DNA of 11,490 bases, taken from assembly GCF_000231115.1 (NCBI RefSeq), contig NW_006889867.1, forward strand, positions 1 through 11,490, given 5' to 3'. The DNA is from Vittaforma corneae ATCC 50505 (lineage: Eukaryota; Microsporidia; Nosematidae). A model generated the notes under the pieces. It was not told the origin of the DNA and did no database searches. It worked only from the letters and a program-made list of their open reading frames with translations. Made by a program: the position numbers and the translations under genes. This document shows, piece by piece, positions 8,799 through 11,490 of this stretch (positions are counted from its first letter, which is position 1; every line of letters begins with the position of its first letter).

Positions 8799-9762
8799 TA
8801 AACTATTTCTTGATGTGTTGTTCTTTCCAATAACTTCTTTACTATGTTCATTATTGCTTCCAATTGTGATATTCACTCTAGCAATAATGCTTCAAAAGTT
8901 TTTATTAAGCTAGCAGATGAAACTATAAAGTATTTATTTCATTGATCAAATATTATTTATGAATTGCATATTATATCTATATTATTACAAGGTTTTAATG
9001 ATGAGGCAGTCGTTAAATAGAAGTAGAATTAATAAATTTCATATTATCTAAATATGTGCAATATTCGTATGCATTCTATTCTTGCATAGCATGCGCAAAT
9101 TTTGAAAAGTTAATTTTATTAAGATTAGATTTGCCATTGATAAAACTAAAAATAGTTATATACGAATTTTATTAATAACAATATTTACATTATCTATTAA
9201 AAGCTGGATCCTCAATAAAAATTAGAAAAAGCTCACACAACAAACATTATTGAAATAGTATGTTATTAATTTTTGTTTCAGCATATTAGATTATGTACCT
9301 GTACTTTCATGTTTAAAATTTTATATAAAGTTTTATGAGCTAAAAGTCTATTGTTTTACATAAAGAAGGTAGTGCAAATGCGAGGACAATCAAAATAAGA
9401 CAATACACATGCACCACTTAATTTGATACATTAATCAGAATTCAGAATTTTACTTAAGAATATGTTGACAGCTAAGTTTATAATGGAAGTTTTTTAAGTC
9501 TAAAGGTTTATGGCAACAAAGTTAACCTTTTATATTTAGAGTTCATGCATCTATGCTTAGAGTATACCAGACACTTGATAATAAATGATGTCAAATAAAA
9601 ATTCATAACGGAATTGTTTATTAAGTTGTTCGAACAAAAATTTTTTAAATATAGCAGAATTTCAAAAATAAAATATAAAAAGCAACAGCAAAGATTTTTT
9701 AGCAAGCTGCAATGAAACAACAAGATCGAAAAATTTCCTCAACATCGAAAATATATCATATT

Positions 9763-9828
9763 AAATCAAGATCATGTACAGTGATTCTATTATAAAAGAA
9801 GAATGACTGCTTTGCATGATCTTGATTT
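9763..9828. repeat. Hairpin-forming inverted repeat (22 paired bases)
   Basis: The arms AAATCAAGATCATG (9763-9776) and CATGATCTTGATTT (9815-9828) are perfect 14-base complements. Inside them, CAGT/ACTG (9779-9782 with 9806-9809) and ATTC/GAAT (9784-9787 with 9801-9804) pair around one G-G mismatch. An asymmetric internal loop (2 versus 5 bases) separates the two stems, and the terminal loop is 13 bases. A perfect 14-base arm this close is not expected by chance in about 11 kb of this composition. It could be a miRNA-like precursor, a fold-back element remnant or a cruciform. Strand and transcription are unknown. Confidence 0.8.
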
Positions 9829-11430
9829 TTTATTCGATTAAAAGATACTTTAAATAAAGACATCTTTCCAGAAATTTAAACCAATTTTACCAATGCTAAT
9901 TATTTTCACTTAAAGATGAATAAAATAAAGTGTGGGAATATTGCAAAACTTTGCATAAAAATAGCATGCTAAGATAAAACTTGTATTTAAAACAATCATT
10001 TTCTTAGAATCGGATTCGTTGTTTGACTAAAAATTCTTTTATAACATAGTTTCATTATATATTTCGTAGAAGAAAGCATACGCAAAATCTAAGAAACTTA
10101 CGAAATCAGAAGATTAATTTAATAATTAAAGGGTTACAAAAAAGAATGGAAGTAGGGTCATGAGTTACATTGAATTGAATATAAGGACCTCAGATTCATT
10201 AAAAAGTTGATGTAAATAATAATAAAATTATCAGGAGCATGATGAAAAATATGGTATTTTCAAAGAAGCATGGCAAATATTATACACAAAACGGTATAAA
10301 AAGACGTTCCTAAAAATGAGAGAAGAGATAATTCTTGAAAATACAAACAAGGGTGCACTATAATAAGGTGTTGTAGGCAATTTGTTTTAATGAATTTACA
10401 TCAATATGTAATATATTGTATCAAATGCTTATACATCTTTAAAATCTTAAAAAGAACCGTCGGTAATCTAAACTTGTCATGGATATAACCATTAAAAATC
10501 ATGCCAATGTGAGACATTTTCGCATTTATTATTGATAATAATTTATATGTTAGTCTTGAATTAATACATTGGTGTATTTTGATTATTAAAAATCTGTTTG
10601 CAAAATATGATCTGTAAAATAGCAAACACGTGATCGAGCAATAAAGGCATATCTTGCTTTGAAGATCATACTGTAAAGGCTTAAACTATCAAGCATATAA
10701 ATTTAATTGCACGCTTTTCGGGTATTATACTTTGAGTAGGATTTTAGATAATACCAACAAATACCCACGGTTCGACCAATCATATTATAAAATCCATGTT
10801 GGTGCACTTGTAAAGCAAGTGTAATAAAAGTAAATTGCTTCGTGCAAAGCATTGGATTGTCTCTTGTGTGAAGGTTTTAAAAGCACGCATATAATTTTTT
10901 GTTTGGAAAGTATTTCAATGGAAAAGCATTTTCACTAATAATCACTTGACTAAAATTTTAAAGTAATTTAAATGTTGTACGTTGGTTCTTCAAAAGCTTA
11001 CAGTACCAAAAAACTAGCACGGGGTGTTGCTTTACATAATTCCTTTTGCATTTGAATAGTCACCATACACAACATCCAAATAAAAATTTAAAAGTATGCT
11101 TGATTTAATAAAAAAGACCGGAGCATTTATTTATATGATGTTTTAGGCCAAGTATGTTTTATCTTAAAATACGTATATTAAAAATGGCATGTAAAAATAT
11201 TTGTTTAAAATATTTTGTTCTAGGGCAACATAAGCTCTTTATACTGGAATTTAATATTTATATTAATTTAGACGTCTAATATTAAGTAAAATAAATCAAA
11301 CAAAAACTACATTTAAGGTTCAAGCAGATATAATATTATATTTTATAAAATCCAACGCGCATACTTTTAAATGCTACATGACAGCATCTTTTCGATATCT
11401 AAAGTATATTTAATCAAACATATGGTATAA

Positions 11431-11477
11431 CACCCATCACCAATTGTATGCAACCGCTTTTTAAATTGGTTTGGGTG
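11431..11477. repeat. Two-part hairpin near the window end
   Basis: CACCC (11431-11435) pairs with GGGTG (11473-11477), and ACCAATT (11439-11445) pairs with AATTGGT (11464-11470). The stems are separated by a 3/2-base internal loop and enclose an 18-base loop. The stem is GC-richer than its surroundings, which makes it more stable than typical AT-only palindromes here. No terminator, tRNA or coding context accompanies it, and its role is unknown. Confidence 0.55.
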
Positions 11478-11490
11478 AAATTTAGACCAC

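Larger units (their letters stand above)
8799..11490. other. AT-rich stretch; only hairpins stand out
   Basis: Open frames of 70 or more codons on the minus strand at 9508-9723 and 10401-10625 begin at non-ATG codons and look like chance frames. The hairpins at 9763-9828 and 11431-11477 are the only structures that stand out. A small imperfect repeat, GGGTATTA at 10720-10727, can pair with either TAATACC (10749-10755) or AATACCC (10760-10766). Confidence 0.5.

Noticed and set aside
9508..9723. 71-codon minus-strand frame rich in Leu, Cys and Phe
   Set aside because: The composition is what low-complexity AT-rich DNA yields, and the start is not ATG.
10401..10625. 74-codon minus-strand frame
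   Set aside because: Starts at TTG, has no composition shift from the flanks, and the plus strand is about equally open.
10720..10790. GGTTCGACC near 10769-10777 as a tRNA T-arm
   Set aside because: The flanking bases do not form a T stem, and no acceptor or anticodon arms fit upstream.
1..11490. Alternative genetic code (TAA and TAG as Gln, as in some ciliates) to explain the lack of long frames
   Set aside because: TGA is also frequent in every frame, including the coding-like tracts, and the best gene ends at a TAA with a 3' end signal following it.

Overview
The window looks like AT-rich eukaryotic nuclear DNA, roughly 70% A+T by eye. It has no long open frames, no Shine-Dalgarno/operon layout, no recognisable rRNA or tRNA, no CRISPR array and no clear transposase or reverse transcriptase. 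CpG is present about once per 60-base row, so there is no strong vertebrate-like CpG depletion. Where a gene can be supported, it has spliceosomal introns, a TATA-like element and an AATAAA signal followed by a GT-rich tract. That fits an animal or other intron-bearing eukaryote; the lineage cannot be fixed from this sequence. At this base composition, chance alone gives several open frames of 60-90 codons in 11.5 kb, so frame length was not accepted as evidence by itself.

Layout. 1-1067: AT-rich, with only a weak 53-codon ORF at 229. About 1068-1860: a patch of higher GC that holds a candidate internal exon on the minus strand (1248-1365) with a consensus splice donor. 1861-3720: nothing recognised apart from a short hairpin. 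3724-4130: a weak minus-strand candidate. 4221-4605: the best gene in the window, a compact two-exon gene for a 66-residue protein with a TATA-like box, an 83-base intron and a 3' end signal. 4606-7640: almost empty, with one exon-like segment near 5130. 7645-7933: a 71-codon plus-strand frame that can be spliced to a short last exon. 8081-8560: a strongly G-skewed, coding-like tract whose frame changes several times, probably a decayed gene. 8610-8798: an intact but unsupported 62-residue ORF. 8800-11490: AT-rich, with no gene seen but two notable hairpins (9763-9828 and 11431-11477).

The candidates do not form an evident pathway or system. The most useful leads are the small spliced gene at 4261-4544, whose product I do not recognise, and the 22-bp hairpin at 9763-9828. 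The remaining coding calls are hypotheses that need transcript or homology evidence.
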